Of a stretch of 64,000 bases of DNA, positions 43,112 through 51,611 are shown one piece after another. The stretch spans positions 62,001-126,000 of the forward strand of contig NZ_VTRU01000004.1 of the NCBI RefSeq assembly GCF_008274625.1. The letters are read 5' to 3'. Each line of letters starts with the position of its first letter. The stretch's first letter is position 1. A program made the position numbers and the translations under genes. The DNA is from Chryseobacterium panacisoli. GTDB lineage: Bacteria > Bacteroidota > Bacteroidia > Flavobacteriales > Weeksellaceae. The notes beneath the pieces were generated by a model that did not search any database, was not told the origin of the DNA, and saw only the letters and a program-made list of their open reading frames with translations.

Positions 43112-43453
43112 CGCTTTCTTTACAAACTCTGATTTAAGAGCCATTGCCCCGAAACCATCAATTTTGCAGTCAATATTGTGATCACTACCCGGTCTTAAAC
43201 GGATATTTTTCACTTTGGTTCCAGCTTTTACCGGTTTTGGTGCTCCTTTTACGGGAAGATCTTTTACCACGACTACAGAATCTCCATCCTGCAGTTCATT
43301 TCCGTTTGAATCCAATATTTTTCCTTCGTTAGCTGCTTCAGAAGCCGCTTCTGCAGGATCCCACTCGTAGAAACACTGGGAACACACCATCATGTTATCA
43401 CTTGGGTAAGTAAACTCCGAGCTGCATTTTGGACAAAGTACCGTATCACTCAT
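43109..43453 (-). CDS. yjdM: YjdM/PhnA-like zinc ribbon protein
   Basis: 114 residues. An N-terminal zinc ribbon ([12 protein letters not shown], then [13 protein letters not shown]) precedes a PhnA-type SH3-like domain with [31 protein letters not shown] and [18 protein letters not shown]. The protein was named for phosphonate use, but its role is not established. The CAAAGGTA complement at 43468-43475 gives a TACCTTTG -7 box. The stop overlaps a hairpin beside the candidate small RNA. Confidence 0.9.
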   Translation of the reverse strand: MSDTVLCPKCSSEFTYPSDNMMVCSQCFYEWDPAEAASEAANEGKILDSNGNELQDGDSVVVVKDLPVKGAPKPVKAGTKVKNIRLRPGSDHNIDCKIDGFGAMALKSEFVKKA

Positions 43454-43467
43454 ATTTTTAATTTTTG

Positions 43468-43499
43468 CAAAGGTAGAGCTTTTTGGAGGTTGAAGTCAA
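43468..43499 (-). promoter_or_regulatory. Promoter for yjdM
   Basis: Minus strand TTG (43499-43497), 21 bases, TACCTTTG (43475-43468). Spacing is slightly long. Confidence 0.5.
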
Positions 43500-43518
43500 G
43501 AGGGAATCGTGGAACGGT

Positions 43519-43670
43519 TAATAGTCAATTTTTGCTGCGCAAAGTGAATGGTGAATCCCCAAGTTCAATCTCAAACCAAAGCCCCCAAACCCGAATCTCG
43601 AATCTCATATCCCAAACAAAAAAAATTCACAAGCAAAGCGAATTGACTATTCACCATTCACAAACCTCAT
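43519..43670. repeat. Dispersed intergenic repeat, family B copy 3
   Basis: TCAATTTTTGCTGCGCAAAG at the left, CCCGAATCTCGAATCTC in the middle, ATTCACAAGCAAAGCGAATT and TTCACCATTCAC at the right. Same orientation as 27771-27920. Lies in the divergent gap between yjdM and the RsmB gene; an accidental open frame across it (from 43490) is not a gene. Confidence 0.7.
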
Positions 43671-43694
43671 TCATCAACTCTCAATTAAAAGTCG

Positions 43695-43702
43695 TATTTT
43701 TG
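43695..43702 (+). promoter_or_regulatory. Promoter -7 box for the RsmB-type gene
   Basis: TATTTTTG matches TAnnTTTG, 25 bases before the ATG, just after repeat B copy 3. Confidence 0.45.
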
Positions 43703-43727
43703 CAGATTCAAACAGCGAAGCAAACTT

Positions 43728-44933
43728 ATGGAACTTATTCACAGAAACTTGGCCATCGGAATTCACGATGCCTTACAGGAGACATTTTTTGAGAAAAACA
43801 AATATGCAGATAAAGTTATTGAAAGACTTTTGAAAGCAAACAGAAAATGGGGAAGCCAGGACAGAGCTGTTGTTTCTGAGATTTTCTACAATATCATCCG
43901 TTGGAAAAAACGTCTTGAATATTATATGGGGGAAGGTGTAAAGCCCAACAATATTTACAAGCTTATCATCGCCTATTTACTTTGGAGTAAGACCAATTAT
44001 AAAAAGTTTGAAGAATTTGACGGAATCAAAATTGCCGACATTCTTACCAAACTTAAAAAGAATACAGTTCCTACAAAAGCAATAGAACATTCTATTCCTG
44101 AATGGCTTGCTGAAACTCTTGAAAAAGAACTTGGAGCTAAATGGGAAAGAGAAATGATTGCTTTGAATGAGCAGGCACCCACTGTTTTAAGAGCGAATTC
44201 TTTAAGAACAACAACCAAAGAACTTATTTCTGACCTTTCTGATGAAGGTGTTGTTTCTTTTCCTATTAAAAATTATCCTGATGCTGTTCAGCTAGAAGAG
44301 AAGAAAAACGTTTTTCTTACCACAGCTTTTAAGGAAGGATTATTTGAAGTTCAGGATGCTTCTTCTCAAAAGATCGGTTATTTCCTTGATGTACAGGAAG
44401 GACAGAGAGTGGTAGATGCATGCGCCGGTGCGGGAGGAAAAACACTTCACTTAGCAGCATTAATGAAAAACAAAGGCCAGATTGTTGCCCTGGATATTTT
44501 CGAGTGGAAACTTGCCGAATTGAAGCGTCGTGCCAAAAGAGCTGGCGCCCACAATATTGAAACCCGTATGATTGCCGATAATAAAGTAATCAAGCGTCTT
44601 CATGAAAAGGCTGACAGACTTCTGATTGATGCCCCATGTTCCGGTCTTGGAGTTCTAAAAAGAAACCCGGACAGTAAATGGAAAATTGACCAGGACTTTA
44701 TTGACAGAATTAAAAAAGAACAGCAGCAAATCCTTCAGGACTATTCTAAAATGCTTAAAAAAGGAGGGAAAATGGTATATGCAACATGTTCTATCCTTCC
44801 TTCTGAGAACAATCTTCAGGTAGATGAATTCATCAAAAACAATCCTGGATTTAAAATGATTAAGGATGAAAAAGTAATGCCTAGTGAAGGTTATGACGGA
44901 TTCTATATGGCTTTGATTGAGAGAATTTCTTAA
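43728..44933 (+). CDS. RsmB/NOP2 family RNA (cytosine-5) methyltransferase
   Basis: 401 residues. An N-terminal NusB-like helical part (to about 130) precedes a Rossmann methyltransferase. SAM site VVDACAGAGGKTLHLAAL near residue 229, DAPCSGLGVLKRNPDSKW with Cys304, and YATCSILPSEN with the catalytic Cys354: the two cysteines of m5C RNA methyltransferases. It is expected to methylate rRNA (m5C967-like) or tRNA. Monocistronic with a strong terminator. Confidence 0.92.
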   Translation: MELIHRNLAIGIHDALQETFFEKNKYADKVIERLLKANRKWGSQDRAVVSEIFYNIIRWKKRLEYYMGEGVKPNNIYKLIIAYLLWSKTNYKKFEEFDGIKIADILTKLKKNTVPTKAIEHSIPEWLAETLEKELGAKWEREMIALNEQAPTVLRANSLRTTTKELISDLSDEGVVSFPIKNYPDAVQLEEKKNVFLTTAFKEGLFEVQDASSQKIGYFLDVQEGQRVVDACAGAGGKTLHLAALMKNKGQIVALDIFEWKLAELKRRAKRAGAHNIETRMIADNKVIKRLHEKADRLLIDAPCSGLGVLKRNPDSKWKIDQDFIDRIKKEQQQILQDYSKMLKKGGKMVYATCSILPSENNLQVDEFIKNNPGFKMIKDEKVMPSEGYDGFYMALIERIS

Positions 44934-44954
44934 TCCAAACCAATAACAATATAT

Positions 44955-44990
44955 AAAACTACTCTATTTTCTGGAGTAGTTTTTTTTATT
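44955..44990 (+). terminator. Rho-independent terminator after the RsmB-type gene
   Basis: AAAACTACTC (44955-44964) pairs with GAGTAGTTTT (44974-44983), followed by a T-run. Confidence 0.87.
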
Positions 44991-45071
44991 TAAAAATCTT
45001 TCTAAAAAAAATGTAACATTTTTTGTAACATTTAAAGCCCATTGTCTACTAACTGTATAGATTAAGCCGTT

Positions 45072-45102
45072 TTGATGCTGTGGAAACTTTAGAATAACTT
45101 TG
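45072..45102 (+). promoter_or_regulatory. Strong promoter for the PNGase F-like gene
   Basis: TTG (45072-45074), 20 bases, TAACTTTG (45095-45102). The TTG at 45100 is part of the promoter, not a start codon. Confidence 0.7.
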
Positions 45103-45120
45103 CATCAAACTCATTTTTTT

Positions 45121-46788
45121 ATGCATACAAGAATTGTTTTCAATTTTCTAGCCATCTTCTTATACTGTCTGTTTTCTGCACAGACCTATGAAATTCAGTA
45201 TACCAGCTCATATAACGGAAAAACGAATACTGACCATCCCTCCACTATCGTTTGGGTTAATGAGAAAGAAAATTTCATCCTCAACAGTACCATCAAAGAA
45301 CAAAAAAGCAGCTTCCCTTATGAAATCACGAAGGTAGAAAAGCCATCAAACACTATTGTTTCATATGCTTTTTTAAAACCGGGATCTATTATTTCAACAT
45401 CAGATGCTGAGTCTGTAGGAAAACAGGATTTTGAACTGACCAATGAAACTAAAAAGATTTTAGGGTACACATGTAAAAAAGCGGTTACTAAAGTTAATTC
45501 AAATACCATTGAAGTCTGGTACACTAATGACTTGAAGCTAAAAGGTGGGCCTTCTGTTTTAGGACAGAATTTAGGTCTGGTTCTGGAAGTGGAGAGAAAT
45601 AAAAACTCCTTAATTACGGCGAGTTCGATCAAAAAAATAAAAAATACCGGAATTGAAAATATTATAAAAGGAAACATACAGACAACAGATCAGTTAGGAT
45701 ATAAAGATCTACTCTGGAAAAGCAGATTTACTACGCTGAATGTTTTTGAAAATGAAACCATCAATTTCTCCGATGCCTCAAAATCTGATGACCAGATAAA
45801 AAGATATGCCAACGGAACCATCATTCTTAAAAAAGTAAAATTCCCTGCGATTACAGAAGGAGAAAATATTTTTGTAGAACTGAAGCAGCAATCAAATGGA
45901 GATGCTTATGACAGAACCGGAACAGTATTTTTCATTCCTCAGGATAAAGAAAAATCTTTTTTTGATGGATTGGAAAAAGGGGCAAAAACACTTCCTGTCT
46001 ACGAAAATGGCAACGGAAAGCAATATTACGGAATAACAACTACGGACAGCTATAGTCCCGTCATGGAAATGATGAGATTCTTTACCGCTTTTGGAATTCA
46101 GAAATTCAATCATATTCAGCTTAAAGGAAAAGACTGGCAGACTATCAGCCCTTACCGCCAGGATATTACAGAGCTAAAACCTGCATTATCCGGAAAAGAA
46201 CTTTGGGTAGGTACATTTATTGGTAACTATGACAAAGGCGGTCATAAAGTGAGCCTTGATATCACCATTCACAAAAGTGATCAGACGGTTAATAAAAACA
46301 ATACAGCGATCCCATTATTCAATACTTTAAATATTATGGAAATGGCCGGACAGGACTACTCTACCATGTTCAGTCAGGATAAAGGACTCCTTGTCAATTT
46401 CACTTTAGATAAAGATTTGAAAAACGCACAGCTAAGATATACGACTACCGGACATGGAGGCTGGGAAAACGGAGATGAATTTGTTCCTAAAGCCAATTCT
46501 ATTTTTGTTGATGGAAATCCGGTATTTTCATTCGTCCCATGGAGAACAGACTGCGGTTCGTACCGCTTGTACAATCCGGCATCAGGAAATTTTCAGGACG
46601 GTCTTTCTTCATCAGACCTCAGCAGATCAAACTGGTGCCCGGGAACGGTTACCAATCCTAACTTCATTCCTCTTGGGGATCTGAAAGCTGGAAAGCATAC
46701 AATTCAGATAAAAATTCCTCAGGGAGCTTCCGAAGGAACAAGTTTCAGTTCATGGAATGTTTCGGGAACGTTACTAGGGGTACAATAA
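45121..46788 (+). CDS. PNGase F-like peptide:N-glycosidase with N-terminal GLPLI-like domain
   Basis: About 555 residues from ATG 45121. A signal peptide (to about residue 20, CLFSAQ) is followed by a GLPLI/GLPGLI-like domain (about 20-175): KKILGYTCKKAVTKV, EVWYTNDLKLKGGPSVLGQNLG, LVLEVERN. The catalytic region has DAYDRTGTVFFIP with Asp264, matching Asp60 of PNGase F, and GWENGDEFVPKANSIFVDG with Glu453, matching Glu206. The position of Glu118 appears to be Phe366 by eye. The C-terminal RSNWCPGTVTNPN is also PNGase F-like. It should remove N-glycans from glycoproteins outside the cell. The build recalls PNGase F-II, which has an extra N-terminal domain. Confidence 0.85.
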   Translation: MHTRIVFNFLAIFLYCLFSAQTYEIQYTSSYNGKTNTDHPSTIVWVNEKENFILNSTIKEQKSSFPYEITKVEKPSNTIVSYAFLKPGSIISTSDAESVGKQDFELTNETKKILGYTCKKAVTKVNSNTIEVWYTNDLKLKGGPSVLGQNLGLVLEVERNKNSLITASSIKKIKNTGIENIIKGNIQTTDQLGYKDLLWKSRFTTLNVFENETINFSDASKSDDQIKRYANGTIILKKVKFPAITEGENIFVELKQQSNGDAYDRTGTVFFIPQDKEKSFFDGLEKGAKTLPVYENGNGKQYYGITTTDSYSPVMEMMRFFTAFGIQKFNHIQLKGKDWQTISPYRQDITELKPALSGKELWVGTFIGNYDKGGHKVSLDITIHKSDQTVNKNNTAIPLFNTLNIMEMAGQDYSTMFSQDKGLLVNFTLDKDLKNAQLRYTTTGHGGWENGDEFVPKANSIFVDGNPVFSFVPWRTDCGSYRLYNPASGNFQDGLSSSDLSRSNWCPGTVTNPNFIPLGDLKAGKHTIQIKIPQGASEGTSFSSWNVSGTLLGVQ

Positions 46789-46795
46789 AAACAAA

Positions 46796-46824
46796 ACCTT
46801 CTTGCATGAGAATTGCAAGAAGGT
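46796..46824 (+). terminator. Hairpin after the PNGase F-like gene
   Basis: ACCTTCTTGCA (46796-46806) pairs with TGCAAGAAGGT (46814-46824). No T-run follows. The rest of the 320-base gap to asnB is very AT-rich and shows only the asnB promoter. Confidence 0.6.
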
Positions 46825-47057
46825 AAAAACACAAATGATGAAAAAAAATTATTTCGAGCCACAAAGTAAGGGTTAAAATTCATATAATTAATTACCATAG
46901 ATTAATAAATATGTCATTTTTATTTTGTATGAGAAAATCATCAATTCCGCCTCAACGAAAAAAATTAATCAAAAACACGTTAATCTCCACAAATAGTTAA
47001 TATTTTAAACTTAAATAAATTAATTAATTAAAAATTTTCACTTTTAAATATTTTTTA

Positions 47058-47088
47058 TTGTTATTTATAAACATCCCTTCTACTTTTG
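47058..47088 (+). promoter_or_regulatory. Promoter for asnB
   Basis: TTG (47058-47060), 20 bases, TACTTTTG (47081-47088); the ATG is 21 bases downstream. Confidence 0.7.
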
Positions 47089-47108
47089 TTCCATAAATAA
47101 TAAAAATC

Positions 47109-48776
47109 ATGTGTGGAATTGTATGTTTATTTGATGCCCAACAGAAAACTGAAGTATTAAGACCTCAGGTTTTGGAAATGTCAAAAAAAATCCGTCACAG
47201 AGGACCGGATTGGAGCGGAGTTTTTCAGGATGAAAAAGTAATTTTCTCTCACGAAAGACTTGCTATTGTAGATCCTACTTCTGGAAAACAACCTTTATTT
47301 ACAAAAGACGGAAAAGTAGTATTAGCCGTAAACGGTGAAATCTACAACCATAGAGAATTAAAAGAAGAATTTCCTGATTATGAGTTTCAGACTCAATCTG
47401 ACTGCGAGGTAATCCTTGCCCTTTACAGAAAATACGGAAAAGATTTCGTTGAAAAACTGAACGGGATTTTTGCCTTCGCACTATATGACACTGAAAATGA
47501 CATCTACCTTATTGCCCGTGATCATATGGGAATATGCCCTCTTTATCAAGGCTGGGACAAAAACGGAAACTATTATGTAGCTTCCGAATTGAAAGCACTG
47601 GAAGGAGTATGTAAAAAAATCGAAACATTCTTACCGGGCCATTTCGTTTACAGTCCGGACGGTGCTGAGCTTCAGCAATGGTATAGAAGAGACTGGGACA
47701 GCTTTGATCATGTGAAAGAAAACGAAACAGATATCGCAAAATTGAGAAAAGGCCTTGAAGATGCTGTTCACAGACAACTGATGAGTGATGTTCCTTATGG
47801 AGTGCTTCTTTCCGGAGGTTTGGATTCATCAGTGATTTCAGCGATCACTGCAAAATTTGCCCGCCAGAGAATCGAAAGCGGAGATACACAGGAAGCATGG
47901 TATCCAAGACTTCATAGCTTTGCTGTAGGACTTGTAGGTTCTCCGGATCTGGCGGCTGCACAAACCGCTGCAAAACACATCGGATCTGTTCACCATGAAG
48001 TTAATTTTACTGTTCAGGAAGGACTGGATGCTGTACGTGATGTCATTTACCATCTGGAAACCTATGATGTTACAACAATCAGGGCATCCACCCCGATGTA
48101 TCTTCTGGCAAGAGTCATCAAGTCTATGGGAATAAAAATGGTGCTTTCAGGAGAAGGCTCAGATGAATTATTCGGTGGCTACTTATACTTCCACAAAGCT
48201 CCGAACGCAAAAGAATTCCATGATGAAACCGTAAGGAAATTGGGTAAACTTCACCTGTACGACTGCTTAAGAGCCAACAAAGCGCTAATGAGCTGGGGAA
48301 TTGAAGGCAGAGTCCCTTTTCTTGATAAAGAATTTATGGATATTGCCATGACTCTTAACCCAAAAGATAAAATGATCAATACAGCGGAAGGAAAAATCGA
48401 AAAATGGGTATTGAGAAAAGCATTTGAAGACATGCTTCCTGATTCTATTGTCTGGAGACAGAAAGAACAGTTCTCGGATGGTGTAGGCTATTCGTGGATC
48501 GATACTTTAAAGGAGGTTGCTGAAAAAGAGGTAACGGATGAAATGATGGCAAACGTAAGATTCAGATTTCCACTAAACACTCCTCAAAACAAAGAAGAAT
48601 ACAGATACAGAACTATTTTTGAAGAACATTTCCCAAGTGAAACAGCAGCTGCTACCGTACCTTCTGTTCCATCAGTGGCATGCTCCACTCCAATCGCTTT
48701 AGAATGGGATGAAGCATTCAAAAAAATGAATGACCCAAGCGGAAGAGCGGTGAAGGTACATGAGACATCATACTAG
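47109..48776 (+). CDS. asnB: Asparagine synthase B (glutamine-hydrolysing)
   Basis: 555 residues. MCGIVCLFD places the nucleophile Cys2 of the class II glutaminase domain, followed by KIRHRGPDWSG, HERLAIVDP and LAVNGEIYNHRELK. The synthetase domain has GVLLSGGLDSSVISAI (PP-loop), VLSGEGSDELFGGYLY and EGRVPFLDKEFMD. It makes asparagine from aspartate, glutamine and ATP. Monocistronic; repeat B copy 4 follows directly after the stop. Confidence 0.96.
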   Translation: MCGIVCLFDAQQKTEVLRPQVLEMSKKIRHRGPDWSGVFQDEKVIFSHERLAIVDPTSGKQPLFTKDGKVVLAVNGEIYNHRELKEEFPDYEFQTQSDCEVILALYRKYGKDFVEKLNGIFAFALYDTENDIYLIARDHMGICPLYQGWDKNGNYYVASELKALEGVCKKIETFLPGHFVYSPDGAELQQWYRRDWDSFDHVKENETDIAKLRKGLEDAVHRQLMSDVPYGVLLSGGLDSSVISAITAKFARQRIESGDTQEAWYPRLHSFAVGLVGSPDLAAAQTAAKHIGSVHHEVNFTVQEGLDAVRDVIYHLETYDVTTIRASTPMYLLARVIKSMGIKMVLSGEGSDELFGGYLYFHKAPNAKEFHDETVRKLGKLHLYDCLRANKALMSWGIEGRVPFLDKEFMDIAMTLNPKDKMINTAEGKIEKWVLRKAFEDMLPDSIVWRQKEQFSDGVGYSWIDTLKEVAEKEVTDEMMANVRFRFPLNTPQNKEEYRYRTIFEEHFPSETAAATVPSVPSVACSTPIALEWDEAFKKMNDPSGRAVKVHETSY

Positions 48777-48784
48777 CGTTGATT

Positions 48785-48932
48785 AGTGAATCGTCAATGG
48801 TCAATTCGCTGCGCTTGTTAATTATGTGGGGCGGGTTTCGAGATTCGAGATTAAGAACCATCAATACGGAAGTGTTTTCTGTTTGTGGTAAATCATTCAC
48901 CATTCACTTTGCGAAGCAAAATTCACCATTGA
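48785..48932. repeat. Dispersed intergenic repeat, family B copy 4 (inverted orientation)
   Basis: The gap 48777-49109 is mostly this element: TCAATTCGCTGCGCTTGTTA at the left, GGTTTCGAGATTCGAGATT in the middle, CATTCACTTTGCGAAGCAAA at the right. It is inverted relative to copies 1 and 3. Confidence 0.7.
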
Positions 48933-49074
48933 TATTTATTTTCATCGCATCAAACCCCTAACTTCCTCAGTTATAATTTATCAATCCTGTAGCAATACAG
49001 GATTTTCTTTTGAATTAACAATAACAATATAGCATAATTTAACTGACAATCCAAAATAATATCTAATAAATAAT

Positions 49075-49082
49075 TATATTTG
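49075..49082 (+). promoter_or_regulatory. Promoter -7 box for the secreted protein gene at 49110
   Basis: TATATTTG; it contains the TTG (49080) that would otherwise be read as a start codon. Confidence 0.5.
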
Positions 49083-49109
49083 GAAAACGAAAATATCAAT
49101 TATAAAAAA

Positions 49110-49922
49110 ATGAGAAGAAACCTTACTGTTTTATTTGCCTTATTAGCCATAAGTTTTGCTTTTGGACAAGGAAAATATGGCAAATATCTGAATTCAAAGA
49201 AGCTTGCTTTGGCTTATAAGAGTGTGAAAGATCAAGATAAAGATGATTACTATCAACAATTCTACTGGCTTGTAAAAGCAGAGCAGCTAAAAACGTATCC
49301 TCACCTTAAAGATATAAAACCTGTTGTTTTATATGAATTTGTAAAATATGTAAACCCTCAGAATCCAACAAAAAAATTGGATGACAGAGGCAAAGAGCTT
49401 AGAGCAACTGCAGAATTATCTTTAAATCAGTATTTTAAAAATAAGAAATTTGAAAACAATTCTGTTTTGATGTACAATCTTGAAACCTATGTAGATCCTT
49501 CAAAAGGTCAGTACTACACAAAGGTTGATCCTGAGAAAATCAAGGAACTTGTACCGAAAGAATTATTTGCTTTCAACTCTTTCAACAGAAATATGGGAGA
49601 GGAAAAGACGTATTATCTTTGGATTGATAAGAAAAAAGATGATTTGAATATCGTAGATATTATTCCTAGCGAAAAAGAAGATAAAGCTTTCTACACAAGA
49701 CTGAAACAATATCTTCCAAGCTATAAGTTTTCAAAATATGTTCCCAGTGTGAAAAAAGGAAACAAATCTGATAAAACAGATATCGAATATTATTATATCA
49801 TGCCATTTGAGCAGAATACCGATAACATCGAATACAAAACAAAGGATTTCAAAACTTTTACTTTAAGCCAGTATAGAAAAGCCGGTGATGAATGGAAAGG
49901 AGTAGAAAAACCTAGAAAATAA
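49110..49922 (+). CDS. Secreted protein of unknown function
   Basis: About 270 residues from ATG 49110 (a TTG at 49080 lies in the promoter box). MRRNLTVLFALLAISFAFGQ is a signal peptide. The mature protein is very rich in Lys, Tyr and Asp (KYGKYLNSKKLALAY, DQDKDDYYQQFYWLVKAEQ) and includes YYLWIDKKKDDLNIV near residue 170. No family is recognised. The basic, tyrosine-rich make-up suggests a soluble periplasmic or surface protein. Stands alone with a strong terminator. Confidence 0.7.
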   Translation: MRRNLTVLFALLAISFAFGQGKYGKYLNSKKLALAYKSVKDQDKDDYYQQFYWLVKAEQLKTYPHLKDIKPVVLYEFVKYVNPQNPTKKLDDRGKELRATAELSLNQYFKNKKFENNSVLMYNLETYVDPSKGQYYTKVDPEKIKELVPKELFAFNSFNRNMGEEKTYYLWIDKKKDDLNIVDIIPSEKEDKAFYTRLKQYLPSYKFSKYVPSVKKGNKSDKTDIEYYYIMPFEQNTDNIEYKTKDFKTFTLSQYRKAGDEWKGVEKPRK

Positions 49923-49925
49923 ATC

Positions 49926-49960
49926 AAAAAGTCCTGTGAAATCTCACAGGACTTTTTTAA
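49926..49960 (+). terminator. Rho-independent terminator after the secreted protein gene
   Basis: AAAAAGTCCTGTGA (49926-49939) pairs perfectly with TCACAGGACTTTTT (49944-49957), loop AATC. Confidence 0.9.
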
Positions 49961-50062
49961 TTTTATATGGATTTCTTTATCTAAAGATCGACCTGCTTAA
50001 AGCAAGCAGATTCTTCAAATAAAATAAGTCTGGACGTTTTTTAACGGTTCAGCCTATACAAA

Positions 50063-51466
50063 ATGACAGAAACAAGTACACCACAGACATCCATAAAGAA
50101 AATACTCCCTTTAATTCTGGCTACCGCTATTTTTATGCAGATGCTGGACTCAACCATTCTGAATACATCACTGCCTTCTATTGCAAAAGATCTGCATGAG
50201 TCCCCGCTTAATATGCAGAACGCAATTATCAGCTATGTTCTTACATTAGCTGTTTTCATGCCGGCCAGTGGATTTTTGGCAGACCGGTTCGGGACCAAAA
50301 AAGTATTTATTTTCTCGCTGGTATTGTTCAGTTTAGGTTCCTTGTTTTGTTCCCTGTCTCAGAATCTTACCCATCTCGTTATTTCAAGAGTTATTCAGGG
50401 AGTCGGAGGAAGCTTAATGACTCCCGTCGGAAAGCTGGCACTGATCAAAACTTTTGATAAAAGCGAACTGCTCAAAGCAATGAACTTTGCCATTATTCCA
50501 GCACTTATTGGCCCTGTACTCGGACCGTTAGTTGGTGGTTATATGGTAGATTATCTTTCATGGCACTGGATATTTCTGATCAATATCCCGATTGGTATTT
50601 TAGGAATTCTTTTAGGATTAAAATTCATGCCCAATTATAAGTCGGATGATGTTGATTTTGATTTAAAAGGCTTTTTAATTTTTGCAGCGGCTTCCCTCCT
50701 GCTTTCCGTTTCACTGGAACTTTTTGGGGATATGCAAAATATCACCCCTGTCCTGCTTGTATTTATTATGGGATTCCTGTTCCTGTATTATTATTACAAA
50801 CATGCAAAAAGAGGAGGAAATCCTATCTTCCCGCTAAACCTTTTCCAGGTAAGAACTTTCCGGGTAGGTATTGTGGGAAACCTGGCTACCAGATTAGGAA
50901 TCAGTTCTGTTCCGTTATTGCTTCCCCTGATGATTCAGATTGCGTACAAACAGTCAGCAGTAACTTCAGGCTGGATCATTGCACCCATGGCTTTAACAGC
51001 GATCTTCGGAAAATCATCTGTGATTAAAATTCTGGATAAATATGGCTATCGTCAGACTTTAATGATCAATACATTCATCATCGGAACGCTGATCTGTCTG
51101 CTTGCTATACCTGATATCCACACTTCCTTGTATTGGTTTATTCCAATTATTGCAATCTTGGGGTTTTTCAACTCTATACAGTTCACCTCTATGAACACCA
51201 TTTCTATTGCTGATCTGAGGAATTTCCAGACAAGCAGCGGAAACTCTTTAATTTCTGTAAATCAGCAGCTGGCTATCGGTTTCGGAATTGCATTCGGACT
51301 GATTGTTTTAAAGCTGTTTGAAAATACAGATCTTATTAACGGTGAAATCCACAATGCCTTTCGACTTACATTTCTCACGGTAGGAATATTAACGATTTTA
51401 TCAGGATTTGTTTTCAGAAGACTGCACATTTCGGATGGGAAGAACATGAAATCGAAGGAAGATTAA
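50063..51466 (+). CDS. MFS transporter, DHA2 family (EmrB/QacA-like)
   Basis: 467 residues with about 14 hydrophobic segments. LATAIFMQMLDSTILNTSLPSIAKDL is the DHA2 motif D region in helix 1. SGFLADRFGTKKVF is motif A, and VIQGVGGSLMTPVGK is motif B. PALIGPVLGPLVGGYMVD is motif C of antiporters. This is a proton-driven drug exporter; the substrate is unknown. No adaptor or regulator gene adjoins it. Confidence 0.9.
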   Translation: MTETSTPQTSIKKILPLILATAIFMQMLDSTILNTSLPSIAKDLHESPLNMQNAIISYVLTLAVFMPASGFLADRFGTKKVFIFSLVLFSLGSLFCSLSQNLTHLVISRVIQGVGGSLMTPVGKLALIKTFDKSELLKAMNFAIIPALIGPVLGPLVGGYMVDYLSWHWIFLINIPIGILGILLGLKFMPNYKSDDVDFDLKGFLIFAAASLLLSVSLELFGDMQNITPVLLVFIMGFLFLYYYYKHAKRGGNPIFPLNLFQVRTFRVGIVGNLATRLGISSVPLLLPLMIQIAYKQSAVTSGWIIAPMALTAIFGKSSVIKILDKYGYRQTLMINTFIIGTLICLLAIPDIHTSLYWFIPIIAILGFFNSIQFTSMNTISIADLRNFQTSSGNSLISVNQQLAIGFGIAFGLIVLKLFENTDLINGEIHNAFRLTFLTVGILTILSGFVFRRLHISDGKNMKSKED

Positions 51467-51583
51467 ATACAAAAAGATGAAACTTCAAAGCATAAATATG
51501 CAGTTTCATTATTTCATTATACTTCGTCTTTTCATCCTTCTACGAACTTAACACAGATCAATGCTTTTCGCATATAAGTATGG

Positions 51584-51591
51584 TAATTTTG
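51584..51591 (+). promoter_or_regulatory. Promoter -7 box for the pirin gene cluster
   Basis: TAATTTTG, 20 bases before the preferred ATG (51612); an earlier ATG at 51561 is upstream of it. Confidence 0.5.
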
Positions 51592-51611
51592 TTAACATAA
51601 TCAACAATGTG

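Noticed and set aside
43490..43792. Open frame of 100 codons before the RsmB gene
   Set aside because: It runs across repeat family B copy 3 and the RsmB promoter, has a low-complexity composition and no recognisable motif.
45008..45035. Repeated TGTAACATTT near 45011-45034 as an operator
   Set aside because: A short AT-rich tandem in a terminator-adjacent gap; too weak to claim.
51477..51520. TGAAACT/AGTTTCA hairpin after the DHA2 efflux gene as a terminator
   Set aside because: Seven-base stem with a long loop and no clear T-run; left unassigned.
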